From: JBDTCO01 sp039923495
Lineage (GTDB): Bacteria > Myxococcota_A > Polyangia > Palsa-1104
Direction of reading: 5' to 3'
Length of the DNA: 64,000 nucleotides
NCBI GenBank assembly: GCA_039923495.1
Contig: JBDTCO010000228.1
Span: 1-64,000, forward strand
Below, one piece after another: positions 25,583 through 34,649 of the stretch. Position 1 is the stretch's first letter, and every line of letters starts with the position of its first letter. Below the pieces are notes generated by a model. It was not told the DNA's origin, searched no databases, and was given only the letters and a program-made list of their open reading frames with translations. The translations under genes were made by a program, and so were the position numbers.

Positions 25583-27439
25583 CTACGGCGCGTACCGATT
25601 GCAGGTCGATGGCCGGTCGTCGCTGATGAGGTTGTAGCGGCGCGCCACCCAGTACGCGGCCAGGTAGTCGGTCGCCGGAAACAGCTGGTCCGGATCTCCC
25701 GCGGCCTCGAGCTGCCACGCGCCGCGCTGCCAGATGAAGTCGTCGATGTTGCGGTCTTTCACGTCGACGGCGATCGTCGACGCCGGGAAGCCGCCGACCT
25801 GGCAGGAGGCATCCTGTGGATAGCTCGCGAGGTTGTCACGCGCCGGAAAGCCCTTCGGCGCGTTCAGAAATCCGGCGAGCTGGTTGTTCGCGTTCATGAC
25901 CACCGTCGGGTCGGGGCTCATGGAGCGGGTGCCGGCCCACAGGTAATCGAAGTAGCTGTTCTTGTGATCCTTCAGGGCCTGCCACATCGCCATGTCGAGG
26001 ACCTTGTCGACGATCCGCGGCTTGTTGACGGGATCCTGTTCCAGCGCCGCCCACATGAAGGCCATGATGTAGGTGATGTGGTTCGGGTAGTACTTGGCAT
26101 TGCAGCTACCGGTGTACGTCCAGGTCTCCGCGAGATCGAGCCAGCCCGAGGCGTGCGCGTCGTAGTAGGTCTTGAGCGTCGCGTAGGTGGTCTCGTAGCC
26201 GGGCACGTCCTTCGAGGCCATGAGCGCGATGTTGAAGAAGCCACCGAGCATGATCGCCGTCGAGGGGCGCGGGAAGGGCACGGTGAGGAGCGGGATGATC
26301 TGCTTCACCATCACCGAGAGGTCGGGCAAGAACTCGCGTATCCCGAACATGTTCGTCTCGTCGGAGCTCGAGAGGTTGGACGTGTTGATGTTGATGGTCG
26401 GCTTGCCGTTCTGATACTCGCTCGGTGCGAGGATGACGTTCTCGAGCGTGATGGTCTTCGAGACGGGCAGCCCGTCGACGGTCACCGCGACCGCGAAGGT
26501 GCGGCTCTTGGCGAGCTCGAGCGCGACGGTGGTCACGTCCTGCCGCGCGAGCTCGCGGATCGCCTCGTCGGGGCTGGCGAGGTAGGCCATGCCGAGCCCG
26601 AGCATCACGCCGGTGTACTGATCCCGCGAGAGGTTGCCGACCCAGTCCCACTTGGCGCCCTTGAAGTCGACGTTGCAGTGAATTCCATTCTGACAGTAGT
26701 CCTGCCCCTGCCAGTTGTATTCCAGTGGCACCGCGGCGGCGCGCGGCACGGCGAGGCGCGCCACGTAGCCGACGTCACCGGTGACCTTGAACCAGTCGTG
26801 GAGCATCTGCACCTTGGCGGCGACCTGGTCGACCGCGTCGCGCGAGCCCGTGGCGAGCACGCGCCAGCTCTGCGCCGCGAGGTACGAGCCCGACCAGATC
26901 GCGGCATCGCCGGTGCCGCGGAAATACTCGAGCGTGACGTGGCTAGCGTCGGTGTAGTGCGGGTTGATCATCGCCCCGAGCGCGGGCGCCGTGATCTCCT
27001 GGGTCACGCGACCGTGCTCGCGGGCACGATCGAGGAGCTTCGTCTGATCGGGCGTGACGTAGCTCTGGGAGACCATGTCCCACAGCTTGCAGGTCCCGAG
27101 GTTGTTGCTGACGCCGAGCGTGCACTCGTCGGCACACTGGGTGGCCGCGCACGCGCCCTGGAAGCAACCCTGTGCGCAGGTCTCCTTCATGAACACCGGC
27201 CCGCCCGCCGCGAGGACGCAGTAGGCGCGCTCGTTCCAGGCCGAGCAGTAGGCGGCGTTGCCGGCGCAGGGGACGCCCGACGTGGCCAGATCCGCGCCGG
27301 GCGGCGACGCGGCATCGGTATTGCTCGACAGGTCACCGAGGCCGCCCAGATCGATCGAGGACGCCGGCCCGCTCCCGTGACAGCCAAGGAGGGAAACCAG
27401 CGCACCGAGGGCGACGACGTTGATCTGGCGGATCGACAT
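25583..27439 (-). CDS. large lipoprotein of unknown function
   Basis: 618 residues from ATG 27439, which follows GAAGG at suitable spacing; a GTG three codons upstream is less likely. Lipobox LVSLLGCHG, then a Ser/Asp linker, a Cys-rich part (about 55-120 with eight or more Cys) and a long mostly helical domain with many aromatic residues (DWVGNLSRDQYTGVMLGL, YLASPDEAIRELARQD, WAALEQDPVN), suggesting an alpha/alpha-toroid fold like those in glycan-active enzymes. No catalytic motif that I can name. Probably on the cell surface. Confidence 0.7.
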   Translation of the reverse strand: MSIRQINVVALGALVSLLGCHGSGPASSIDLGGLGDLSSNTDAASPPGADLATSGVPCAGNAAYCSAWNERAYCVLAAGGPVFMKETCAQGCFQGACAATQCADECTLGVSNNLGTCKLWDMVSQSYVTPDQTKLLDRAREHGRVTQEITAPALGAMINPHYTDASHVTLEYFRGTGDAAIWSGSYLAAQSWRVLATGSRDAVDQVAAKVQMLHDWFKVTGDVGYVARLAVPRAAAVPLEYNWQGQDYCQNGIHCNVDFKGAKWDWVGNLSRDQYTGVMLGLGMAYLASPDEAIRELARQDVTTVALELAKSRTFAVAVTVDGLPVSKTITLENVILAPSEYQNGKPTININTSNLSSSDETNMFGIREFLPDLSVMVKQIIPLLTVPFPRPSTAIMLGGFFNIALMASKDVPGYETTYATLKTYYDAHASGWLDLAETWTYTGSCNAKYYPNHITYIMAFMWAALEQDPVNKPRIVDKVLDMAMWQALKDHKNSYFDYLWAGTRSMSPDPTVVMNANNQLAGFLNAPKGFPARDNLASYPQDASCQVGGFPASTIAVDVKDRNIDDFIWQRGAWQLEAAGDPDQLFPATDYLAAYWVARRYNLISDDRPSTCNRYAP

Positions 27440-27605
27440 GAGGGGCACCTTCCGTCGACGCGACGCCGACTTGACGGCGCGACCATAGCCCGCGCTGGCT
27501 CTGCGATCTAGCAGGGCCTTGGAACCCCGAGCGCGACATGGAGACGCCGGCGCACGCGAGCACGGGGTGCTTCGTCGCGGAGGTTCGATGTGCTATGCGC
27601 GAGGC

Positions 27606-28610
27606 ATGAACGCGCACAACCTCGCCATCGTGGTGCTGCTCGGGAGCACGGCCTGCACGCAGTCCCCGGGCAAGAGCGGCGATGGAGGATCGTCGGCCGA
27701 CGCCGCGCTCACCGACGCCAGCGTGCCCGACGCGCAGGCCGCGCCGGCCGACGCGCAGGCCGCGCCGGGTGACGCCCAGGCGCCCGGCGACGGCGGCGCC
27801 ACGTACCGCAACTCGCTCGGCACGTGCTGGACGGACGCGAGCTGCAAGCGGGTGCTCGCCGTCGCCCACGGCGGCGCATGGGACTCGAAGACGAAGCCGT
27901 ACGACTCGAACGCCGCACTCGCCGCCGCCTTCGCCGATGGCAACGACGGCGTCAAGATCGACGTGCGCGTCTCCGCCGACGGCATCCCGGTGATCGCGCA
28001 CTCGAGCCCGATCCTTTATTACGAGTCGCTCGACTGCATAAACAAGAAGATCGAGACGATGACCGCGGCCGAGGTCACAGCCTGTCACCGCTTCCCGTCG
28101 ACGACCGAGACGTTCCAGCGGCTCGACGACGTCCTCGGCTACCTGCGCGGCAAGATGGTCGTGCAGCTCTGCGTCAAGGTTCCCGACGACTACGCGCGCA
28201 CGATCGCCGAGATCCACGCCCAGGCCGCGGAGGACTTCGCGTTCATCGAGGTCGACACGCCGCAGCGCTTCGAGACCTTGATCCCGACGCTGCCGGGCGC
28301 AGACACCGTGTACTACGTCATCAACGTCGCCAGCACGCTCTCCGACATCGACGGCCTGCTCGCGACGAATAACCCGCGCGGCTTCATGTACGAGATCGAT
28401 CCCGGAGTCGCGATCGGGACCCTGGTGGCGGACCGCCTGCACCCCGCGGGCGTGCGCGCGTTCATCTACGACAACGCGCCTGCCCCGACCGTCGCGCAGC
28501 TCCACGCTCACTACGACGAGGGCTATGACGTCGTCTCGTCGCAGTCCGGCCCGATCGGTGTCCAGGCTCGCGTCGAGGAGAACACCGCGCGCGGCGTCAC
28601 GCCGCCGTGA
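27606..28610 (+). CDS. GDPD-like lipoprotein with altered active site
   Basis: 334 residues; lipobox STAC (about residue 17) followed by a low-complexity Ala/Asp/Gln linker. The main domain follows the glycerophosphodiester phosphodiesterase TIM-barrel order: VLAVAHGGAWD (family: HRG), then a strand VKIDVRVSADGIPVIAHS (family: E-x-D...P-V-x-x-H-D), then VVQLCVK, FAFIEVD, and a final IYDNAP. The first Arg and the metal-binding Glu are replaced, so it may bind rather than cleave a substrate or act through other residues. The genomic island starts about 86 bases downstream. Confidence 0.65.
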   Translation: MNAHNLAIVVLLGSTACTQSPGKSGDGGSSADAALTDASVPDAQAAPADAQAAPGDAQAPGDGGATYRNSLGTCWTDASCKRVLAVAHGGAWDSKTKPYDSNAALAAAFADGNDGVKIDVRVSADGIPVIAHSSPILYYESLDCINKKIETMTAAEVTACHRFPSTTETFQRLDDVLGYLRGKMVVQLCVKVPDDYARTIAEIHAQAAEDFAFIEVDTPQRFETLIPTLPGADTVYYVINVASTLSDIDGLLATNNPRGFMYEIDPGVAIGTLVADRLHPAGVRAFIYDNAPAPTVAQLHAHYDEGYDVVSSQSGPIGVQARVEENTARGVTPP

Positions 28611-28695
28611 TGGCGTCCCGCGATCTTCTAGCGGGTGGTGAGGTCGACGTAATCGGAGTTCCAGTCGACGAAGTGTCCGCGTCCTGTCTCGTACC

Positions 28696-28743
28696 CTACA
28701 GCGAGCCCGGCGGGAGTCGAACCCACGACCACCGGCTTACAAG
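28696..28743 (-). repeat. left att-like repeat: displaced 3' half of tRNA-Arg
   Basis: Matches 39487-39534 at 45 of 48 positions, including the T-arm and the 3' side of the anticodon stem. The sequence on the 5' side cannot pair to close an anticodon stem and the D-arm is absent, so it is not a tRNA. The anticodon position reads TGT instead of TCT, which can mislead into a tRNA-Thr call. Confidence 0.8.
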
Positions 28744-29463
28744 AACGGATGCGACCTCAGGAAACCGCTCTCAGTTTCGCGCGCTTGCGCTTGCTCGTAA
28801 TGGCATCGTCCAAAAAATCCGGAAATGGGAGCAGAGAGGTTCGCGACAGCGGCTTGCAAGAGTTTCGCGTCGGAGTGCCCGAGCAGCTCCTTGATCACGT
28901 CGATGCCGCCCCCGCGCGACGAACCTTGGTCGCGAAGTCGTGTCGCATGTCGTGGAACCGCAAGTTGGTGATCCCCGCAGTCAGCACGGCACGGCGGAAT
29001 GCGCGTGAGACAGCCGTCGGGGTGAGCCGAACGTCCTTTCCGAAGTGCGCGCGCACGACGTTCGCCAAGCTCGTGCGCGTTTCAAACGTCTTCGGGCGGT
29101 TGGTTTTGGCCCACACAGCAGGTACTCATCGAGCGCGTCGCCGAGCCGTCGTGGCTGCTCCGGGTGCTTCTCGAACTTTCCCGCGTGCGCAGCGTTGAGG
29201 ATCTCCCCAGCTCGTTGTTTCGCCGCGGCGGCCGACAGATTGGGCGCGAGCAGCTCTGTGTGACGCATGGGGCGTCCGGTGCGGGGGGCGATCCAGCGGA
29301 GATCGATGGCGTACCGATCTTCTCTCGTGACGAGATCCTCCCGCGTGCTCATCGCGAGAAACTCTGCCTTGGAGAGCTTCTTGCCTCTCGCGTCGAAGGA
29401 CAGGAGTCCTCTTCGACAGACCGCCGGCGCCAGTTCGGCTTGCGCGTGACATGAGGTGCTCAT
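28744..29463 (-). pseudogene. tyrosine recombinase (phage-type integrase), broken
   Basis: Reading downward, one frame covers the N-terminal and core-binding part (DRYAIDLRWIAPRTGRP, KQRAGEILNAAHAGKFEKHP). After a frameshift near 29117, AKTNRPKTFETRTSLANVV continues, then jumps to TPTAVSRAFRRAVLTAGI, so the segment with the first catalytic Arg is deleted. FHDMRHDFATKV keeps the H-x-x-R motif. A second frameshift in a run of G near 28915 leads to DVIKELLGHSDAKLL, and the expected catalytic Tyr is missing. It is next to the left att-like repeat, the normal place for an integrase. Confidence 0.75.
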
Positions 29464-29556
29464 TTTCTGGGCGTAGGCGTGCCGTCATGCTCCCGCGGAT
29501 ACGCGTGCGGAAGCATGGGTCGCGCTCGTCGAAGCGCCGAATGTGCGAGCGACGCG

Positions 29557-29784
29557 TTACTTCTTCGCGCGGCTCTTGAGTCCGTCGACGAGCAAGATCT
29601 TGAACGCGTCCGTGCGAGTCACATCGCGACGGTACTGATCCGCTGACGCCATCTCGCGAGCGAACTCGTCCACCGCGGCGACGAGCTCACCAGGCAGCAC
29701 GAGGTTCAACCTGAATGCTTCGCCCTTCTTGGGTCTGTTGGGCGCTCTTGCCATCGACCGTGACGATACTGCTGTTTGCGTCAT
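29557..29784 (-). CDS. putative ribbon-helix-helix-type small DNA-binding protein
   Basis: 75 residues from ATG 29784. A basic N-terminus (RAPNRPKKGEAFRLN) leads into a strand FRLNLVLPGELVAAVDEFAREM and a second helix ending LKSRAKK, the order seen in RHH/CopG-like regulators with a beta strand followed by two helices. An AT-rich upstream region holds a perfect 6-bp inverted repeat, which could be its operator. Assignment is tentative because RHH proteins are short and variable. Confidence 0.5.
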   Translation of the reverse strand: MTQTAVSSRSMARAPNRPKKGEAFRLNLVLPGELVAAVDEFAREMASADQYRRDVTRTDAFKILLVDGLKSRAKK

Positions 29785-29804
29785 GCGTCTGTACCCCGTC
29801 TTTG

Positions 29805-29820
29805 TTTAATATCTATTAAA
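29805..29820. promoter_or_regulatory. inverted repeat upstream of the RHH-like gene
   Basis: TTTAAT (29805-29810), four bases, ATTAAA (29815-29820) in an AT-rich island about 20 bases upstream of the start codon, in otherwise GC-rich DNA. It suits autoregulation by the adjacent small protein and likely overlaps its promoter. Confidence 0.4.
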
Positions 29821-29862
29821 TCTGTATTCGTGAAGAAGCTTGAGTGCGCTTCGACCGACGTG

Positions 29863-30027
29863 CGACTGTTCACCGAATAGGGCCACGTCTTCGGCGACGA
29901 GATGATCGCGGCAGCCGTGCTCGATCGACTGCTGCACCACAGCCACACGCTCGTCGTGAACGGCGAGAGCTATCGCCTCAAGCAGCAGAAGAAGGCAAGC
30001 CTCCTGGGCTCGGGCCGGAAGACCTGA
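29863..30027 (+). pseudogene. IstB (IS21-family helper ATPase) C-terminal remnant
   Basis: The frame reads LFTE, TAG, then GHVFGDEMIAAAVLDRLLHH and TLVVNGESYRLKQQKKASLL to TGA at 30027. This is the conserved IstB C-terminus (EWGHVFGDEVIA..AILDRLLHHS...NGESYRL), with the invariant Trp codon changed to TAG. Nothing of the N-terminal ATPase or of IstA is present. Confidence 0.75.
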
Positions 30028-30179
30028 TCACTGAACGAATGGTGGGTCAGTTTTAGTGTCGTAAAGGGGTCAGGTCCTGGGATCGTTTGACACCCGTGCC
30101 GGGGTTGCTGCCTCGTCGCCTCCCGCGCTGCGCCGCGTGCGCCTCATCAGCCCCGCCCACGGCAGGCGCCGATCGCGAC

Positions 30180-30419
30180 TCAAGGGAGAGGCGGTTCAGG
30201 CGATCTCGCCACGATGGCAGCGCCGAGCGCGACGGAGAACTCCTCGGCTTCGCTCTCGTCGGTGAACTCGATGTACTCGATGCCGTTGCCCCTCTCGTCG
30301 CTGAGGCAGATCGACCACAGACCGTCGATTTCGTTCGGTAACATATCCGCGTACAGACCCTCGGCGTCCATCACCTGCAGCGCTTCTTCTACAGTCCATT
30401 TCCTCGGTGCTTCGGTCAT
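30180..30419 (-). CDS. small acidic hypothetical protein
   Basis: 79 residues from ATG 30419 with AGGAGAG upstream. Strongly acidic (EEALQVMDAEGLYADM, IEYIEFTDESEAEEF), no membrane segment or recognised domain. The frame is intact and codon use is less GC-biased than in the chromosome outside the island, in keeping with transfer. Confidence 0.55.
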   Translation of the reverse strand: MTEAPRKWTVEEALQVMDAEGLYADMLPNEIDGLWSICLSDERGNGIEYIEFTDESEAEEFSVALGAAIVARSPEPPLP

Positions 30420-30454
30420 TCGCTCTCCTTACTTTGCCGTGCAACGTTCAATCG

Positions 30455-32614
30455 CTAGCGCTTGATGAACCAGGTGCCGGTGCTCGGCCGCCACATCGCC
30501 AGCTGATCCTTGCCTTCGCCGAGGAAGTCGCCGGCGAGCGGGATGTCGGTGGACGCGCCGAACGTGAGGGTCGTGCTGGCCCCGTCGAGCTCGAGGGCAT
30601 ACAGGTTTCCGTCGCCGCGGAAGACCCCGAGCGCCATCTTGCTGCCGCTGAAGTAACGGCCGGGCACCGCGCTGTCGCCGTTCTGGCCCCAGCTCGCAGC
30701 GCGCACGTTGCCGGAGGCCACGTCGACGATGGTCCACTGCCCCGCGCCGTACAGCGCGACCTCATCCTTGCCGTCGCCGAGGAACGAGCCCGCGAACACG
30801 TGCTCGACCGCACCGTAGCCCACCGCGATCTGGACGACGCCCTGCGATGCGTAGCTGGTCACGTAGAGCTTGCCATCGGTGGGGCGGTAGACAGCGAGGT
30901 CAGCGCCGGCGCCGCGGAAGTTGCCTGCGACCGGGATGTCGCCCGCCTGGCCCCAATTTCGCGCACTCGTCTGGCCCGAGACGAGGTCGAACACGTACCA
31001 GATGCCGTCACGAAATTGACCGAGCTGATCGTAGCCGGCGCCTTCGAAGTCCGCGGTGACGGTGACATCCGAAGCGTAGCCCCACGAGGAGTAGCGTGCA
31101 CCCGCCACATCGCCGAGCTCGTGCGTGTACCAGATGCCGTCGCTGGCGCGAAAAACGGTGAGCTCGTCCGTGCCGCCGCCGAGCAGGTTGGCCGCCAGCG
31201 GCCGGTCACCATTTGCGCCCCACTGCTCCTGATACACCGCGGGCGGCGCCGATGAGCCGCCGCAGACGTTCGCTGTCCCGCTGCCGCCGCAGGTCTGGCC
31301 AGCGCTGCAGCCGCCACAGTCGAGCGTGTTGCCACAGCCGTCGGCGACAGCGCCGCAGTTCTTGCCCTGGCTCGCGCAGGTCTGCGGGGTGCAGCTTTCG
31401 ATGGTTCGCACGGCGAGGCATGCCCCGTACTGCGTGACGTAGCCCTGCACCGTCGTTCGCGAAGCCGGGCAGAAGACGAAGGCGGCGGTATCGGTGAGCG
31501 TGGCGTTCATGACGGTGTTGCCACAGCCGGCGTCCGCCTCGACGTGCTGCGCACCGAGGTTGTGACCGATTTCATGGGCGGTCAGCATGAACTGGAGCGG
31601 CTCCCACGCACCATTGGCGTCGCCGACGAAGCCGGACACGCCGTACGACGCGTCCCCGTCGCTGGGGTTCTGGCAGACGACGCCCACGTACCCCAAGCCG
31701 GCGTTGTGCGCGGAGGCCTGGTTCGTGAACATGTGAACGGCGTCGCGTGGGATTGCTGACTTCGGCAGGACGGCGTTCCAGTACGAGCGGACATCTTTGA
31801 TGAGCGTGTCCGTCGAGGTCGGGTTGTAGCTATCGGGGGTGGTCCAGGTGTGCTGGTAGACGATGTCGATCGTGATCCCGAGCTCGTCTTCGTAGACGCC
31901 CTCGACCATGTTGAGGATGCGCGCGGCCGCGGCGTTGGCTGCGTCGGCGCCACCCTTCTGCGTCACCCAGCTGTAGTCGGACTCCGTTGCGATCTCTAGG
32001 ACGTGGAATTGATTGACCGTGGCGGCCTCGGCCGTCGCGACCTGCTCGCTGCCTAGGGTGAGGAGCGCCGGCACGGTGTCGCTGTCGAGGCTCCCGCCCG
32101 CGATGTAAGCGCCATCGCGATAGAGCACGGCGTCACCCGCGATCGCCGAGTTCGCGTACCGAACAGCCGGCTGCACATACGTGCGCTTACCGGAGACGGT
32201 GAAATAGCCCTCGATGCCATCAGGGCCCACGCTGAGCCGGACCTGCGAGCCGATTTGCCCTCGCACTGTGCCCTTGTACAGCGTGGGTGCAGGAACATCG
32301 ACGCGGTGAGTTCCGTCCGCGGCGGTGTCCTCCGCGTAGTACCGCGCGCTGCGCATGTTGCGCGGCTCGAGCACCAGCTCGTAGGCCGATGACTCGCTGA
32401 TCAGCGTGAGTGAATGGTTCACCTTGATCGAATCGGCCAGCGCAGCGGCATCGAGGCGCATGACGTCGAAGGAGCGGAACTTGTGCTCGAGCTCCTGTCG
32501 CAGGCCTTGGCTGTTGCTCGAATCCGACCCGGTCGAGAACTGGCCGCCGGCACATCCGGCCAGGGACAGGGTGAGGGTCATGGTTGCGGTGAGGCTTGCG
32601 ATGCGCGTCATCAT
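30455..32614 (-). CDS. reprolysin-like M12 zinc metalloprotease lipoprotein
   Basis: 719 residues from ATG 32614. Lipobox LSLAGCAGG, then a prodomain-like region. The catalytic domain carries HEIGHNLGAQH (HExxHxxGxxH) near residue 358 and VMNA, a plausible Met-turn. One cysteine-rich module (CTPQTCASQG...DGCGNTLDCGGC) links it to a C-terminal region of about six repeats with WGxxGDxPVAGxFxGxGxxxLAVYR-like sequence, a VCBS/FG-GAP-like beta-propeller pattern. Probably a surface or secreted protease. It appears intact although most genes around it are broken; the Cys module also occurs in the chromosomal protein at 52050-54629. Confidence 0.85.
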   Translation of the reverse strand: MMTRIASLTATMTLTLSLAGCAGGQFSTGSDSSNSQGLRQELEHKFRSFDVMRLDAAALADSIKVNHSLTLISESSAYELVLEPRNMRSARYYAEDTAADGTHRVDVPAPTLYKGTVRGQIGSQVRLSVGPDGIEGYFTVSGKRTYVQPAVRYANSAIAGDAVLYRDGAYIAGGSLDSDTVPALLTLGSEQVATAEAATVNQFHVLEIATESDYSWVTQKGGADAANAAAARILNMVEGVYEDELGITIDIVYQHTWTTPDSYNPTSTDTLIKDVRSYWNAVLPKSAIPRDAVHMFTNQASAHNAGLGYVGVVCQNPSDGDASYGVSGFVGDANGAWEPLQFMLTAHEIGHNLGAQHVEADAGCGNTVMNATLTDTAAFVFCPASRTTVQGYVTQYGACLAVRTIESCTPQTCASQGKNCGAVADGCGNTLDCGGCSAGQTCGGSGTANVCGGSSAPPAVYQEQWGANGDRPLAANLLGGGTDELTVFRASDGIWYTHELGDVAGARYSSWGYASDVTVTADFEGAGYDQLGQFRDGIWYVFDLVSGQTSARNWGQAGDIPVAGNFRGAGADLAVYRPTDGKLYVTSYASQGVVQIAVGYGAVEHVFAGSFLGDGKDEVALYGAGQWTIVDVASGNVRAASWGQNGDSAVPGRYFSGSKMALGVFRGDGNLYALELDGASTTLTFGASTDIPLAGDFLGEGKDQLAMWRPSTGTWFIKR

Positions 32615-32737
32615 GGAGAGGCGTAATTGCAGCGTCCGTGCCGGCACGGCACCGCGTATTCATCAGTAATTCCAATGTCATTCTTCCTGTTCGACGCCGG
32701 TCGAACAAGTTGTCGAGCAACTGTTCGAACAGACTGT

Positions 32738-33456
32738 TCATCTGTGCGATCCGTCCTGTTCGTCGAGCGAGGCTCGTTCGATGACCCCGCTCACGACGCG
32801 GTCCGAGCCGTGGAACGACTCCGACGTCGCGCACACCATCCCGGTTCTCGACGCGCTGCCAACCTGCGGTGCGATCGGGATCGTCAGATCCTGAAAGGTC
32901 AGCCCGAGCGTCGCAATAGCGTGCTTGGGACTGCGAGGCCCGGTCTCACCATTCCCTGCGATCGGTGTGCCTGGCGTACCCAACGATGGCGACGCGGTCG
33001 CTGACGCTTCGGCGGGCGCCTCGAACAAGTGCGCCCCGACACGGCTTCGCACTCGGGTCACGGTCGCCACGAGCAGCACTGCGCACGACGCCTCGACGAC
33101 GTACGCGGACTCGACGAGCACCGAGTCCTTCAGCGTGAGGTCGGCTCGCTCGCCCTCTGATTCGACCTCGACGTGCATGCCCGCTGCAACGAAGACGAAG
33201 GTCAGCGAGCTCGTCGCCAGCTCCATGCGGCGTCCTGCGATGTCGAGCGCGACACCGGCGCCCTCGACGAGCGCCAGGCTCCGGTCTACACCGGGGAAGC
33301 GGGAGAACGGGCCGTCGCGGTCGATCGTCGGAGGCTGACGCGCCAGTCGAAGTCGTCGAGGCTCGCTCCGGTAGGCTCGACCGCGATCGTGATCGTCGAG
33401 CCACCGCCGTTCTTCCAGCGCGCCGGGGTGGGGCTCACGCGGCGGATGATGCGCAC
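32738..33456 (-). pseudogene. HutD-like remnant
   Basis: Starts at GTG 33456 overlapping the hutF remnant: RRVSPTPARWKNGGGSTITI and DDFDWRVSL are the HutD signature (W-K-N-G-G-G-S-T, F-D-W-R-V-S). The frame then breaks; the second frame continues DGPFSRFPGVDRSLALVEG and GVALDIAGRRMELATSSLTF to TGA at 32738. The middle of HutD (the DFN-M segment) is missing. HutD proteins are linked to histidine degradation; this copy cannot be functional. Confidence 0.7.
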
Positions 33457-34025
33457 GTCTGGCGCAGCTCGCTCATCACTCGTCGGTAGCGCTCGGCGAT
33501 CGCGGCGCCGTCGCGTACGACCCAGCGACCTCCCACGCACACGTGCTTGACGAGGTTGTCGTTGCCGCAGAACACGAAGCGGCCCAGGAGCTGCGACGTT
33601 GCGCCGGCGCTGCGCGAGCCGCTGTCCGTACTCGAGCCAGCGCAGCTCCTCGACGGGAGACACCGAGACCTTGCTGTCGCTGCCGATCCCGATGCGGCCG
33701 CCGCGCTCGAGGTAGCGCGACAGCGGGATCACGCCGTCGCCGAGGTTCGCCTCCGTTGTCGGACACAGCCCTGCAACGGCGCCGCTGTCCGCCAGCGCGT
33801 CGATCTCCGCGTCGTCGAGGTGCGTCGCGTGCACGAGACACCAGCGCGCATCGACGTCGACGTGATCCATGAGGTAGCGCACGGGCCTCACGCCCGAGAA
33901 CGCCAGGCTCTGCTCCACCTCGCCGAGCGGCTCTGCGATGTGAACGTGGATCGGCCGTCCCGCCGGCAGCGCCTCCACCACGCGCGAGATCTGCGCGAGC
34001 GACGCCTGAATCGTCCGAATCCGAC
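33435..34025 (-). pseudogene. formimidoylglutamate deiminase (HutF) remnant
   Basis: Only the second half survives. IQASLAQISRVVEALPAGRP then HVHIAEPLGEVEQSLAFSGV, LVHATHLDDAEIDALADSGA, AGLCPTTEANLGDGVIPL and RIGIGSDSKVSVSPVEELRW match HutF, including the metal-binding His and Asp positions. After RLAQRRRN it shifts frame and lacks about 80 residues, ending LLGRFVFCGNDNLVKHVCV ... MSELRQTCASSAA. The first ~190 residues are gone. It is paired with the HutD-like remnant in the normal hutF-hutD order. Confidence 0.75.
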
Positions 34026-34180
34026 GCGCGCATAAACTCGAAATGATTGGACCTACATCGGAGCTCGGAGCTCGATGCGCCGTGGCGCGCGGCCACGCTG
34101 AGCCTTTGTGCGGCGGCGGATCCTCGAAATTGACGACCTCCGAGTGACCAGCCTACAGTCAGCGCCCTCCAGGAGACCGA

Positions 34181-34630
34181 ATGAAAGCCACGATGTTTCT
34201 TGCACTCCTCGCACCCGTCGCACTGGCCTCTGTCGCGTATGCCGCCGACCTCAAGCCGGCACAGGAGGAGGCGAAGACGAAGTTCGATGTCATGGCGAAG
34301 AGCATGACCACCGAGATCAATGCCGCTTGCGGTACGAAGTTCGACACCATCAAGACGGACTTCGAGAACTATGACGCGAGCCACTTCACGCGACAGGCGC
34401 CAGGCACCGTGTGCTCGGAGCTCACGTACGACCTCAAAGAGATCTGCAAGTCGGCTCCGTACAAGAAGGCGCTTCAATCGAAGATCAAGACCGTGTCGTG
34501 CATGATGAAGGCCTCGAGCGGTCCGCAGCTGGAGGTCACCCGTGGTGGCGTCGTTCTGCATTTGAATCAGGATCAGAGCGCCTCCGGCGCGGTCGGCATC
34601 AACGTCATCAAGGCCGCGCTGGACAAGTAA
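34181..34630 (+). CDS. small secreted protein, unknown function
   Basis: 149 residues with a clear signal peptide ending AYAADL (about 22) and ATG 34181 preceded by CAGGAG. The mature protein has four or five cysteines (NAACGTKF, GTVCSEL, EICKSA, VSCMMK), an internal helical part and a beta C-terminus. Family unknown. It is one of the intact genes within the island. Confidence 0.65.
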   Translation: MKATMFLALLAPVALASVAYAADLKPAQEEAKTKFDVMAKSMTTEINAACGTKFDTIKTDFENYDASHFTRQAPGTVCSELTYDLKEICKSAPYKKALQSKIKTVSCMMKASSGPQLEVTRGGVVLHLNQDQSASGAVGINVIKAALDK

Positions 34631-34649
34631 GGTTCGTATCGCCGCGAGC

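Noticed and set aside
25523..25583. Weak hairpin between convergent genes as a terminator
   Set aside because: Stem of about six base pairs with a 13-base loop and no T-run; not convincing.
28628..28696. Minus-strand C-terminal-looking peptide (GYETGRGHFVDWNSDYVDLT) ending in TAG beside the left att repeat
   Set aside because: It looks protein-like and could be the tail of a gene cut by the island, but it is too short and I recognise no family.
28696..28770. Possible tRNA-Thr with anticodon TGT at the left island border
   Set aside because: Only the 3' half resembles a tRNA; the anticodon stem cannot pair and no D-arm or acceptor 5' strand exists. It is the displaced att copy of tRNA-Arg.
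28607..28894. Plus-strand frame containing GGSRTHDHRL
   Set aside because: It is a translation of the displaced tRNA 3' half; such GxxRTHDH peptides are a well-known artefact of tRNA sequence.
30056..30090. GGGGTCAGGTCCTGG-like motif resembling sequences near REP-associated transposases
   Set aside because: A single copy without a transposase or paired palindrome is not enough to call a repeat element.
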